Shown: in pieces, positions 33,886 through 44,053 of the stretch
Layout: every line of letters begins with the position of its first letter
Position numbering within the stretch: the first letter of the stretch is position 1
NCBI GenBank assembly: GCA_002699025.1
Contig: PABA01000182.1
Location: forward strand, 62,001 to 126,000
DNA: 64,000 bases
Direction of reading: 5' to 3'
DNA from: Sandaracinus sp.
GTDB lineage: Bacteria; Myxococcota_A; Polyangia; Polyangiales; Houyiibacteriaceae
Position numbers and translations under genes: made by a program
Notes under the pieces: generated by a model
Seen by the model: only the letters and a program-made list of their open reading frames with translations
Told to the model about the DNA's origin: nothing
The model's database searches: none

Positions 33886-33903
33886 TGGCCACTCGAGTAG
33901 CCA
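33886..33903. promoter_or_regulatory. 18-bp near-palindrome, candidate operator (site B)
   Basis: TGGCCACTCGAGTAGCCA, one mismatched pair. The 16-bp core GGCCACTCGAGTAGCC agrees with site A (16938-16953) at 14 of 16 positions. Both sites sit between divergent genes. Confidence 0.5.
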
Positions 33904-34013
33904 CGTGCGCGACAGACGTCGGAAAGTGGACGTCAGGCGACGGAAAGACGCATCATTTCGAACACTTGAGCCCGTCGATCGACGACACTCGAACACACTC
34001 GTTTACAAGTCAC

Positions 34014-34042
34014 GACAATTGATTTGGCGCGGATGACAATTG
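34014..34042. promoter_or_regulatory. two GACAATTG boxes, 21 bp apart
   Basis: Direct repeats of GACAATTG at 34014-34021 and 34035-34042. The 21-bp spacing is two helical turns, and each box contains the palindrome CAATTG. They lie about 160-190 nt before the glycosyltransferase start. Confidence 0.45.
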
Positions 34043-34202
34043 TTCGGCTGCGGCCTGTTTGTATCCGCTTCAAGCTCCACCGTCGCCGCGCGAAGCGCCG
34101 AGCCGCCGCCCCCTCGCGGGCGGCCCCGACCCGGCCTTCGACCCCGGCGACCCGGTGCCCCGACTCCCGGAGCATCCCCGAAGCAGCATCACGGAGATCC
34201 CC

Positions 34203-35651
34203 TTGGATACGCTGATCATCGTCCTCTACCTCATCGCCCTGAGCATCCTGGGCATCTACGGCGCCCACCGCGGCCACCTGCTGATGCTCTACCTGCGGCA
34301 TCGGAAGAAGAACCCGAAGCCCACGCGGAAGTTCGCGGAGGAGGAGCTGCCCTCGGTCACCATCCAGCTCCCGATGTTCAACGAGATGTACGTCGTGGAC
34401 CGGCTCCTCGAGGGCGTCGCGAGCATCGACTACCCGAAGGACAAGCTGCACCTGCAGATCCTCGACGACTCGACCGACGAGACCGTGCAGATCGCGCGGG
34501 CCAAGGTCGACGAGCTCTGCGAGCGCGGCTTCGACGCCGAGTACATCCACCGCACGGACCGCACGGGCTACAAGGCCGGCGCGCTCGAGAACGGCCTGAA
34601 GACGGCCAAGGGCGAGCTGGTGATGGTCTTCGACGCGGACTTCGTGCCGCAGGCGGACATCCTCCGGAAGCTCGTCGACCACTTCACGGACGAGAAGGTC
34701 GGTATGGTGCAGGCGCGCTGGGGCCACCTGAACCGCGAGTACTCGATGCTCACGCGCTGCCAGTCGATGATGCTCGACGGCCACTTCGTCATCGAGCACA
34801 TCGCCCGGAACCGCTCGGGCCGCTTCTTCAACTTCAACGGCACGGCGGGCATCTGGCGCAAGGAGACCATCGAGGACGCCGGCGGCTGGGAGCACGACAC
34901 GGTCACCGAGGACATGGACCTCAGCTTCCGCGCCCAGCTCAAGGGCTGGCGCTTCGTCTACATGCCGGACGCGCTCGCGCCGGCCGAGCTGCCCTGCGAG
35001 ATGAACTCCTTCAAGACGCAGCAGTTCCGCTGGGCGAAGGGCTCGGCGCAGACGACGAAGAAGCTCCTCTGGACGGTCCTGAAGGCGGACATCCCCTTCA
35101 AGGTGAAGCTCGAGGTGATCTTCCACCTCACGAACAACTTCGCGTACCTCTTCCTGGTCGTCCTGGCGCTCCTGCAGCTACCGAACATGCTGCTCCGCCG
35201 CCACATGGACAACCCCGAGCTGCTGCTCCTCGACGTGCCCCTCTTCGCGGCGACCTGCGGCTCGATCTGCGTCTTCTACCTGGTCACGCACCGGGCGCTC
35301 TACGGGAACCTCTGGGATGCCGTCAAGCGCCTGCCGCTGATGATGGCGCTCGGCATCGGGCTGAGCGTGAACAACGCGCGGGCCGTGCTCGAGGGGCTCT
35401 TCGGCAAGGACCTCGAGTTCGTGCGCACGCCCAAGCACGGCGTCGCCTCGACCTCGGACGTCTGGAAGAAGAAGAAGTACAAGGCGCGCTTCCCGGTGCA
35501 CTCGCTCCTCGAGCTCGCCTTCGGCCTCTACTTCGTCGTGACGATCGTGCTGGCCGTGATCACCGGGAGCTGGGTGACGATCCCCTTCCTGGTGCTCTTC
35601 ATGATCGGCTTCCTCTACGTCGGGGCGCTGAGCCTCTACCAGGCCCGCTGA
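34203..35651 (+). CDS. CslA-like processive glycosyltransferase, GT2 (beta-mannan synthase-like)
   Basis: A 482-residue integral membrane GT2. An N-terminal helix is followed by a cytosolic GT-A domain with LPMFNE, ILDDSTDE (first Asp), RTGYKAGALENGL, VFDADFVP (DxD), FNGTAGIWR, TVTEDMDLSFRAQLKGW (catalytic TED) and QQFRWAKGS (QxxRW). Four C-terminal helices follow. The order and wording of these motifs are closest to plant CslA glucomannan 4-beta-mannosyltransferases rather than BcsA, so a beta-linked mannan or related polysaccharide is the best guess; the sugar is not proven. No ATG fits. TTG at 34203 is used because GGAG lies about 9 nt upstream. An intrinsic terminator follows at 35753. 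Confidence 0.85.
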   Translation: MDTLIIVLYLIALSILGIYGAHRGHLLMLYLRHRKKNPKPTRKFAEEELPSVTIQLPMFNEMYVVDRLLEGVASIDYPKDKLHLQILDDSTDETVQIARAKVDELCERGFDAEYIHRTDRTGYKAGALENGLKTAKGELVMVFDADFVPQADILRKLVDHFTDEKVGMVQARWGHLNREYSMLTRCQSMMLDGHFVIEHIARNRSGRFFNFNGTAGIWRKETIEDAGGWEHDTVTEDMDLSFRAQLKGWRFVYMPDALAPAELPCEMNSFKTQQFRWAKGSAQTTKKLLWTVLKADIPFKVKLEVIFHLTNNFAYLFLVVLALLQLPNMLLRRHMDNPELLLLDVPLFAATCGSICVFYLVTHRALYGNLWDAVKRLPLMMALGIGLSVNNARAVLEGLFGKDLEFVRTPKHGVASTSDVWKKKKYKARFPVHSLLELAFGLYFVVTIVLAVITGSWVTIPFLVLFMIGFLYVGALSLYQAR

Positions 35652-35752
35652 GGCGAGCCCGGAGGCCGAGCCGAAGACCCGTGCCCGTGCTCCTGCCCCT
35701 GCCCGCGGGCGGAAGGAGCACCGAGGCGGGTCGGAGAGGGGCCCACGCGAAG

Positions 35753-35784
35753 ACGCCCGCGCTCGAGTCGAGCGCGGGCGTTTT
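35753..35784 (+). terminator. intrinsic terminator of the glycosyltransferase gene
   Basis: A perfect 14-bp inverted repeat, ACGCCCGCGCTCGA and TCGAGCGCGGGCGT around a single central base, is followed by TTT. An A-rich stretch precedes the stem. It lies about 100 nt after the stop at 35651. Confidence 0.8.
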
Positions 35785-35818
35785 CGTGTTCCGGGGAGTG
35801 CGTGGCTCGCCGTGCCGT

Positions 35819-36050
35819 CTCGAACGGGGCACGCGGGGCTTCGAGGGTGCGCGAGCCTCTTTGCTCGTTCGTCTGGCTCTCGAACGGGAACGGGCACGGT
35901 CACGCGGGGCTTCGAGGCGCGAGGCCCATTGTTCGTTCGTCTCGTTCTCGAACGGGCACGGGCAGGGGTCGCTTCGAAGCCGCGCGAGGCTCTTTGTTCG
36001 TTCGTCTCGTTCTCGAACGGGCACGGGCAGGGGCACGGGCACGGGTGGCC
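35819..36050. repeat. 60-68-bp tandem repeat, about 3.5 units
   Basis: CTCGAACGGG recurs at 35819, 35879, 35947 and 36012, each preceded by a GTTCGTCT-type stretch and followed by runs of GGGCAC hexamers and a CGCGGGGCTTCGAGG-like segment. Entirely noncoding. Confidence 0.8.
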
Positions 36051-36235
36051 CGGCGGCCTTTGGCCGTCGGGTCTAGCCCGGGTTCGTCACCAGTCGACGC
36101 GCCCTCGCACAACCCTTCGGGCCCACAGCGGGTTCTCGCTCCGCCGAAATACGGCCTGTATTCCTTGCTTCGCGAGAAACCACTGCGAACCCGAAACCTT
36201 GCACGATCATCACGCCGCGTGGTGACTCATCCGGG

Positions 36236-36658
36236 CTAGAGCACCTGGAGAACCACCCGCACCGTCCAGTCCGGCGGCGGGTGCGCGAGGCCTTCTCGCA
36301 GCAGGCCCCCGTCGGCGTCGACGAGCACCACGGACCCGTCGTGGCGGACGAAGCGGTACTCGCGCGGCGAGACCTCGATGGCCTGGATGCGCCCGAGCAC
36401 GTCGTGCTTCAGGCCGAGCACGCGGCAGCGCGCGTCCCAGCGCGGCCGGTCGAGCCCAGCCGCCATGAAGACCACTCCGCCGCGCGTCGGCGGCACGGGG
36501 TTGCGGAACTGGAGCACGCTCTCCTGCCCCTGGGCCAGCGCCGGGTCCTGCCCGTACCAGCGCGGCATCCAAAGAGCCTCGAAGACCTGCTCCTTCGCCA
36601 CCGTCGTCTCGCCTCCCGCCACCGCTGCGTCCTGGTGCCGTGTGCCCTTCACGCGCAT
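36236..36658 (-). CDS. hypothetical protein
   Basis: About 140 residues from ATG 36658 (GTG 36667 is an alternative). No signal peptide and no membrane helix. VFEALWMPRWYGQDPALAQG and RFVRHDGSVVLVDADGGL suggest a small alpha/beta or beta-rich protein; a Trp/Pro-rich C-terminus ends the chain. I recognise no family. The codon pattern has the usual third-position GC bias, which supports coding. It is followed on the same strand by an empty region and preceded by the helicase gene on the same strand after about 100 nt. Confidence 0.55.
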   Translation of the reverse strand: MRVKGTRHQDAAVAGGETTVAKEQVFEALWMPRWYGQDPALAQGQESVLQFRNPVPPTRGGVVFMAAGLDRPRWDARCRVLGLKHDVLGRIQAIEVSPREYRFVRHDGSVVLVDADGGLLREGLAHPPPDWTVRVVLQVL

Positions 36659-36758
36659 CGCCTTCACGCGCCTCGACGGACGGTCGCTCCCACCACCACG
36701 ACCCGCCCGAGGGTCTTCTTAGCCGCCGCGAGCGCCGGATGCACCCCCCGGCGCCGGC

Positions 36759-38813
<2,055 letters not shown>

Positions 38814-38922
38814 GGAGTAGCCGTTCGGCGGCCCGCCAGCAAGGGCCCTGGCGGCGAGAGGGCCCGCTGGCGCCCCGCGCTGCCCGTCCTCAGGTGAAAG
38901 GGCGGCGGCGCTCTCCCTGACG

Positions 38923-38928
38923 CATACT
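38923..38928 (+). promoter_or_regulatory. -10-like box of the alpha/beta-hydrolase lipoprotein gene
   Basis: CATACT ends 7 nt before the ATG at 38936. Confidence 0.43.
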
Positions 38929-38935
38929 GCCGCCG

Positions 38936-41056
38936 ATGCGAACCAGGTTCTGGGTTCTGCTGGTGGCGCTCGCGCCGCTGGCCGCGTGTGGAGACGACGA
39001 CGGCGGGCCGGCCGATGGCGGGCCGGGCGACGCGGCGAGCGCCGACGCGGCCGCCGTGGACGGAGGCCCGACCGGGCCGACCCAGCTGATCTTCGAGCCT
39101 TCGAGCGAGGTCGACATCTGGCAGCGGCCCTTCCCCATCGAGACGCTCCGCACCGCCGACGGGAACCCCTCCATGGCGGGCTTCCCGAACCCGCGCCGCC
39201 TGCCCCTCCTCGAGACCTTCTTCGAGACCATCGAGACGGAGGTGGAGGGCTGGAGCCCGACCGGCCCGACCTGGTTCCCCTTCGACGGCCCCCTCGACGT
39301 CTCGACGCTCCCGGAGGACCCGGCCGCCTACCGCGACGACGCGGACGCGCCCATCGTCCTCGTCGACATCGACCCGGACTCCCCCGAGCGCGGCGCGCGG
39401 AGCCCGCTCCTCGTCGCCTTCGCCGAGTCGGACCGCGACCCCTACCGGCCGCCGAACCTCCTCCAGGTGCTCCCGGCGCCCGGCTTCAACCTCCGCGAGG
39501 GCACGCTCTACGGCGTCGTCGTGCGCGACCTCGAGGCCGCGGACCCGGACCGGCCCATCCAGCAGAACCCGGTGCTCGGGCAGCTCCTCGCCGGCGAGGT
39601 GCCCGCGGGAGACCTCGGCGCGGGCCTGGCCGCGGACTGGGCGCCGCTCCGGAGCTGGCTCGACGAGGAGGGCATCGACGCGGGCACGATCCTCGCGGCC
39701 ACGGTCTACCGCACCGGCGACGTCACCTCGCGCATGCACGCGATCGCCGAGTGGGCGCGCGCCCAGCCGGCCCCGGAGCCGAGCGTCGCGCCGGCGCCGC
39801 TCCTCGAGATGCCCGAGTACTGCGCCTACCTCGGCGCCTGGGACCCGCCCCAGTACCAGGCCGGCGAGCCGCCCTACTCCATGGAAGGCGGCAACATGGT
39901 CCTCGACGAGGACGGCGCGCCCGTCGAGCAGCGCAGCGAGCGCGCGCCCTTCGTGATCGCCGTGCCCAAGGGCGAGATGCCCGCCGAGGGCTGGCCGCTC
40001 CTCTTCTACGTGAACGGCACCGGCGGCGTGGCCCGCCAGGTCATCGACCGGGGCCGCGCCACCGCCGCGGGCCCGCCCCCGGCCGGCACGGGGCCGGCGC
40101 AGATCGCCGCCCAGCGCGGCTGGGGCGCCTCCGGCATGGCGGGCATCCTGACGCCCGAGCGGCTCAGCGAGGGCGGCCTCGGCGGCTACATCTTCTACAA
40201 CTTCTTCAACCCCGTCGCGATGCGCGACAACTTCCGCCAGTCGCTCGTCGAGCACATGTTCTTCCGGCGCCTGCTCCTCGAGCTGCGCATCGACCCGAGC
40301 ACCTGCGAGGGCGTCGACGCGAGCGCCGCGGAGGACGGCCTGGTGCGCTACGACCCGGAACACCTGGTGGTGATGGGTCAGTCCCTCGGCTCGTACCTCA
40401 CGGGCATGCTCGCGACCCTCGACCCGGGCTGGGACGGCGCGATCTTCACGGGCGCCGGCGGCTCGTGGATCGAGTTCCCCTTCGGCGCGCGCTCGCCGGA
40501 TCTGACCGCCCTCGCGCGCACGGTGCTCAGCGTCACGGGCACGCAGCCCTTCGACCGCTTCCACCCGGGCATCTTCCTCTTCGACCTCGCCGTCGGCCCC
40601 TCGGACAACACGCACTACGCGGACGAGCTGCTGCGGAACCCGACCCGGGACGGCCAGCGCGAAGGCTTCGACCCGCCGCACGTGCTGGTGATCGAGGGCG
40701 ACGACGACGACAACATCTCGACCGGGCTGCAGCGCGCGCTGAACGCGGCGCTCGGGACCGACCTCGTCGGCATGGACGTGGGCGCGCCGGAGGACCGCAT
40801 CGAGCCCTGGATCGAGCTCCGCGGGCGCATGCGCCGCGCGCCCCCCGTGCGCGCCAACGTGATGACGAGCGCCGGCGCGCGGACGGCGGGCGTCGTGCGC
40901 TGGCTGCCGGACTTCGACGACGGGGGCCATTACGTGACCTTCCAGCTCGACGGGCCGAAGCGGCAGTACGGCTGCTTCCTCGAGACGCTCCTCAGCGATC
41001 CCGAGGGCGTGCCGACGATCTTCGCCGGCGGCGCCGCCGACGCGCCCTGCGAGTGA
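38936..41056 (+). CDS. large alpha/beta-hydrolase-like lipoprotein
   Basis: A 706-residue protein. The lipoprotein signal MRTRFWVLLVALAPLAAC is followed by an Asp/Gly/Ala-rich linker. The region after about 330 has an alpha/beta-hydrolase look: PLLFYVNGTGG (oxyanion strand), LVVMGQSLGSYLTGM (nucleophile elbow with Ser), HVLVIEGDDDDN (acid) and GGHYVTFQ (His candidate). The first 300 residues form an unknown N-terminal domain. It may be an exported esterase, lipase or deacylase; no substrate is evident. It is divergent from the helicase gene and overlaps the next gene by 4 nt (GTGA). Confidence 0.72.
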   Translation: MRTRFWVLLVALAPLAACGDDDGGPADGGPGDAASADAAAVDGGPTGPTQLIFEPSSEVDIWQRPFPIETLRTADGNPSMAGFPNPRRLPLLETFFETIETEVEGWSPTGPTWFPFDGPLDVSTLPEDPAAYRDDADAPIVLVDIDPDSPERGARSPLLVAFAESDRDPYRPPNLLQVLPAPGFNLREGTLYGVVVRDLEAADPDRPIQQNPVLGQLLAGEVPAGDLGAGLAADWAPLRSWLDEEGIDAGTILAATVYRTGDVTSRMHAIAEWARAQPAPEPSVAPAPLLEMPEYCAYLGAWDPPQYQAGEPPYSMEGGNMVLDEDGAPVEQRSERAPFVIAVPKGEMPAEGWPLLFYVNGTGGVARQVIDRGRATAAGPPPAGTGPAQIAAQRGWGASGMAGILTPERLSEGGLGGYIFYNFFNPVAMRDNFRQSLVEHMFFRRLLLELRIDPSTCEGVDASAAEDGLVRYDPEHLVVMGQSLGSYLTGMLATLDPGWDGAIFTGAGGSWIEFPFGARSPDLTALARTVLSVTGTQPFDRFHPGIFLFDLAVGPSDNTHYADELLRNPTRDGQREGFDPPHVLVIEGDDDDNISTGLQRALNAALGTDLVGMDVGAPEDRIEPWIELRGRMRRAPPVRANVMTSAGARTAGVVRWLPDFDDGGHYVTFQLDGPKRQYGCFLETLLSDPEGVPTIFAGGAADAPCE

Positions 41057-41520
41057 TCGGTGTTCGGAGCGCCGAGCCCGTGACGAAGACACCGACCGAA
41101 CGCGCGCCGCTGGTGGACGCCGCGCGCTGGCCCCTGCTCCGCGTGGTCTATCCGCCCGACTACGGCGACGGCGATGCTTTCGTCCGGTCGCTGGGCGCGA
41201 AGCTCCACGCCGCCGTCGCCCGCCGAGCCCCCGGGCGCTTCGTGGTGCTCGCCGATCTCCGGCGCGTCGAGCGACGCCCGACGGCCGGCGACCGGAAGAA
41301 GATCGCCGAGATGCTCAACGAGCTCGCGGACGCCTTCGCGCCTCCGGTGGCCGAGGCGCTCGTGCTCCGCGGCGAGCTCATGCGCCTGATCGTCCAGGGC
41401 GTGACCTTCCTCCAGGGCGACAAGCGCTACCCACGTCGGATCTTCACCTCGCCCGAGGAGGCCGAGGCCTGGCTCCACGAGCGCGCCCGCGAGGCGGGGC
41501 TGGACCTGCCGCGCGGGTGA
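41053..41520 (+). CDS. small soluble protein, possibly STAS/SpoIIAA-like
   Basis: A 155-residue protein starting at a GTG that overlaps the hydrolase stop; GTG 41080 is an alternative. The alternation of strands and helices (LLRVVYPPDY, GRFVVLADLRRV, KKIAEMLNELADAF, EALVLRGELMRLIVQGV, TSPEEAEAWLHER) resembles SpoIIAA-like/STAS proteins seen in proteobacteria. No key residue confirms this. It has no signal, so it is cytosolic, unlike its coupled exported neighbour. Confidence 0.58.
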   Translation: MIGVRSAEPVTKTPTERAPLVDAARWPLLRVVYPPDYGDGDAFVRSLGAKLHAAVARRAPGRFVVLADLRRVERRPTAGDRKKIAEMLNELADAFAPPVAEALVLRGELMRLIVQGVTFLQGDKRYPRRIFTSPEEAEAWLHERAREAGLDLPRG

Positions 41521-41702
41521 TGCCGGCGCGCGGGCTCGGAACCGGCTCGTCGCAGGCATCGCGCCCCCTCGCGCTTCGCGGCTCCGGCGCGCTCGGCCGG
41601 GAGCTCGCGCGGAGGCGTCGGTGCCCGGGGCCATCGCGCCTCGCCGACGTCGCGCCCCGGGGCGCCGAGCGGGTCCCCGGGGCGGCGACCGGAGCCTTCT
41701 GG

Positions 41703-41708
41703 CATGCT
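41703..41708 (+). promoter_or_regulatory. -10-like box of the SUMF1-type gene
   Basis: CATGCT ends 6 nt before the GTG at 41715 and supports that start. Confidence 0.42.
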
Positions 41709-41714
41709 GGCGCC

Positions 41715-42851
41715 GTGGTCTGGCGGACCGAGAGAGGGCGCGCTGCGTTCGCCGCGATGGCGCTCTTCCTGGGCTGCGGCGAGGTGGAGACGCCCCTCGA
41801 CGCCGGCGGCCCCGAGCCGCTCGACGGCCGCGCCGACGCCGCGAGCTCGGACGGGAGCGTCGAGGACGCGAGCCGGCCCCTCGACGCGGCGGCGGATGGC
41901 GGCCGCTTCGACGCCGGCGCCTTCGATGGGGGAGCTTTCGACGGCGGCGCCTTCGATGGGGGAGCCTTCGACGGCGGCAATCCGTGGACCGGCACGCCCT
42001 GCTCGGTCGATGGCGTGCCCGGCGTCTGCCAGCCCGTCGGCACCTGCGCCGGCGTCGCGACCCCCGGCTTCTGCCCGGGCCCCGCCGAGATCCAGTGCTG
42101 CACGCCGAGCGATTTCGACGCCGGCGCGCCGATGGACGCCGGCGCCTTCACCTGCGACCCGGACGCGCGCCCTCAGCCGAACGCCGCGCTCCTCGTCGAG
42201 GCGCCGGGCGTCGGCGGCTGCCCCGCCGGCATGATCCCCGTCGCCGACTTCTGCGTGGATCGCTACGAGGCCAGCCTCGCGCTCGTCGGGGCGGGCGGCG
42301 CGCTCACGCCCTGGTCCCCCTACTTCAACCCGGGCGACGCGCGCGTCCGCGCCCTCTCCGTGGCCGCCGCCGTGCCGCAGGGCTACATCACCGGGCGCCA
42401 GGCCGCCGCCGCCTGCGCCGAGGCCGGCAAGCGCCTCTGCACCGACGCCGAGTGGCTCCGCGCCTGCCGCGGGGCCAGCGAGCGCGTCTTCCCCTACGGC
42501 GACGCGCGCGACCCCGGCGTGTGCAACGACGCCCGCGCCATGCACCCGGCCGTCGAGTACTTCGGCACGAGCGCCGACTGGATCTGGTCCATGCTCGGCC
42601 ACCCCTGCATCAACCAGCTCCCCGCGAGCCTGGCCCCGACCGGCGACCACCCCGGATGCGTGAGCGAGGACGGCGCCTACGACATGGTGGGCAACCTCCA
42701 CGAGTGGACCGCGGACCCCGACGGCACCTTCCGCGGCGGCTTCTACGCAGACACGGAGCGCAACGGGCCCGGCTGCCTCTACCGCACGACCGCCCACAGC
42801 ACGGGCCACTGGGACTACAGCACGGGCTTCCGCTGCTGCGCCGACCGCTGA
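41715..42851 (+). CDS. SUMF1/formylglycine-generating-enzyme-like lipoprotein
   Basis: A 378-residue protein from GTG 41715. The signal ends AMALFLGC (lipobox). An acidic Gly/Ala/Asp linker with GAFDG pentapeptides (15-bp minisatellite) follows, then a Cys-rich segment, and from about 175 a SUMF1 domain: MIPVADFCVDRYEAS, GKRLCTDAEWLRACRG, GAYDMVGNLHEWTAD, FRGGFY and GFRCC. This fold is shared by true sulfatase-activating enzymes and many non-enzymatic or other modifying proteins. The paired active-site Cys motif of genuine FGE is not evident, so a structural or binding role outside the cell is more likely than sulfatase maturation. Confidence 0.82.
   Translation: MVWRTERGRAAFAAMALFLGCGEVETPLDAGGPEPLDGRADAASSDGSVEDASRPLDAAADGGRFDAGAFDGGAFDGGAFDGGAFDGGNPWTGTPCSVDGVPGVCQPVGTCAGVATPGFCPGPAEIQCCTPSDFDAGAPMDAGAFTCDPDARPQPNAALLVEAPGVGGCPAGMIPVADFCVDRYEASLALVGAGGALTPWSPYFNPGDARVRALSVAAAVPQGYITGRQAAAACAEAGKRLCTDAEWLRACRGASERVFPYGDARDPGVCNDARAMHPAVEYFGTSADWIWSMLGHPCINQLPASLAPTGDHPGCVSEDGAYDMVGNLHEWTADPDGTFRGGFYADTERNGPGCLYRTTAHSTGHWDYSTGFRCCADR
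41901..41975. repeat. 15-bp minisatellite, 5 units, coding
   Basis: Five 15-bp units alternating GGCGCCTTCGATGGG and GGAGCCTTCGACGGC encode the GAFDG linker of the SUMF1-type lipoprotein. Confidence 0.88.
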
Positions 42852-43042
42852 GGCGCGCGTGGCACGATGGGGCACGGCGCCGTGGTCGAGCGCGCACACC
42901 TTTCGCCCGGCCGCCGGCCCGCGCAGGCCATTGCAGGCCATCCGAGGCCATCGCTGGCGGGCGCGCCGCCACGCAGATCACCGGGTCACGCCGGCGGGCG
43001 CGCTCGAATGCACGCCCCCGAGCATTCCGGCACGAGTTTCGC

Positions 43043-43048
43043 TAGACC
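43043..43048 (+). promoter_or_regulatory. -10-like box of the small membrane protein gene
   Basis: TAGACC ends 8 nt before the ATG at 43057. Confidence 0.42.
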
Positions 43049-43056
43049 AGTGGCCC

Positions 43057-43602
43057 ATGACTCGCCTCCTCTTCGGATGCCTCGCCGCCGCGCTCGCGCT
43101 CCTCCTGACGCGCACCGCCTCCGCCCAGGCCGTCCCCGACCCCGCCCAAGCCGCCCTGGACTCGGTCGTGAGCGCCGCCGAGAGCGCGCTGGGGGCGGAG
43201 GCCCCGAATGCCTTCGGGACCGTCGAAGCCCGCGCCGAGGACGCCTCGCGCGAGGACGCCGAGGCGGCGCGCCGACAGACCGGCACGCGCTGGCTGCTCA
43301 CGAGCGGCGCCGCGCTCCTCCCGGCCGGCATCGAGGGCCTGGCCTGGTTCGCGCGCGGACGCTGCGCCTACGGCGACCGCATGCACGTCACGCTCGGCCC
43401 CGCGATCGGGCACACCCTCGCCGGCGCCGCGCTCCTCCTCGGCGGGATCATCGCCCGCCTCCGGCGCGGTCCCCCACCCCGCGAAGGCCTCGCGCGACGC
43501 CGCGGCATCCACGCCCTCTACGGCTTCCTGATCGGCGCCTCGGCTCTCGCCGGGATGAGCGCCCTCGGCTGGGCCGAGCAGAACGGCTGCTCGAGCAGCT
43601 GA
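43057..43602 (+). CDS. small exported membrane protein, unknown
   Basis: A 181-residue protein. The signal peptide MTRLLFGCLAAALALLLTRT is cleaved near ASA-QA; a Cys at 8 lies too early for a lipobox. A short helical region follows, then three hydrophobic helices: LLTSGAALLPAGIEGLAWF, IGHTLAGAALLLGGIIARL and YGFLIGASALAGMSALGW. I recognise no family. The end is Cys-Ser-rich. The -10-like box and the good codon pattern support a real gene. Confidence 0.68.
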   Translation: MTRLLFGCLAAALALLLTRTASAQAVPDPAQAALDSVVSAAESALGAEAPNAFGTVEARAEDASREDAEAARRQTGTRWLLTSGAALLPAGIEGLAWFARGRCAYGDRMHVTLGPAIGHTLAGAALLLGGIIARLRRGPPPREGLARRRGIHALYGFLIGASALAGMSALGWAEQNGCSSS

Positions 43603-44053
43603 GCCCCCCGCGCCGGAGCGAACGACGGGGGAGGCCGCCGCCTCTCCCCGAGCGAACGACGCTCGAGCCGCCGCCACCTCCGCCGGAGCCAACGCGAAGG
43701 GCGGAAAACGACGAGCGGATAGCGGATAGCGGATAGCGGAGCTCACGAAGCACTCGAGCCGCCGCCACCTCCGCCCCGCCCCTCCGCGCACGCGGCATGG
43801 ACCGCGGACTCGAGCGAAGCACGGACGGCGGAAAGCAGACCGCGGAACGCCTCACGACGCAGTCGTGAGCACCCGCGCACGCGGCATGGACCGCGGACTC
43901 GAGCGAAGCACGGACGGCGGAGAGCGGACGGCGGAACGCCTCACGGCCCCCCGGTCGTGAGCACCCGCGCACGCGCACGCACTCGAGCGAAGCACGGACG
44001 GCGGAAAGCGGAACGCGGAACGCCTCACGACGCAGTCGTGAGCACCAGCGAGC
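43603..44053. other. 451-nt convergent intergenic region
   Basis: No gene seen. It consists of GCGGATAGCGGATA and GCCGCCACCTCCGCC simple repeats (43600-43785) followed by the 90-bp tandem repeats at 43786-44045. Confidence 0.65.
43786..44045. repeat. three tandem 79-92-bp repeats with internal hairpins
   Basis: Units begin at 43786, 43875 and 43967 with GCGCACGCG and contain GAGCGAAGCACGGACGGCGG and a CTCACGAC-gca-GTCGTGAG hairpin (43852-43870, 44026-44044; a variant in the middle unit). The middle unit carries CGGACGGCGGAGAGCGGA, also found reverse-complemented in the repeat at 13709-14062. The last hairpin ends just outside the PLP-enzyme gene end and could help terminate converging transcription. 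Confidence 0.85.

Larger units (their letters stand above)
33726..34202. other. 477-nt divergent intergenic region, unusually AT-rich in part
   Basis: No gene seen. Between about 33830 and 34060 GC content drops well below the window average. This patch holds a near-palindrome (33886-33903), repeated CGAACAC and GACGTC words and two copies of GACAATTG. It is most likely a regulatory region for the kinase and/or the glycosyltransferase gene. I looked for DnaA boxes (TTATCCACA type) and saw none. Confidence 0.6.
35652..36235. other. 584-nt intergenic region after the glycosyltransferase gene
   Basis: Contains an intrinsic terminator (35753-35784), a 60-68-bp tandem repeat (35819-36050) ending in GGGCAC hexamers, and a lower-GC patch near 36140-36210 with AATAC/GTATT dyads but no reading frame of interest. 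Confidence 0.6.

Noticed and set aside
33830-34060. AT-rich patch as a possible replication origin
   Set aside because: No cluster of DnaA boxes was seen, and no dnaA, dnaN or parAB genes are adjacent; divergent promoters explain it more simply.
36050-36235. Lower-GC patch with small dyads as a possible RNA gene
   Set aside because: No stable conserved fold, no promoter-like signal, and no match to any RNA family I can recognise.
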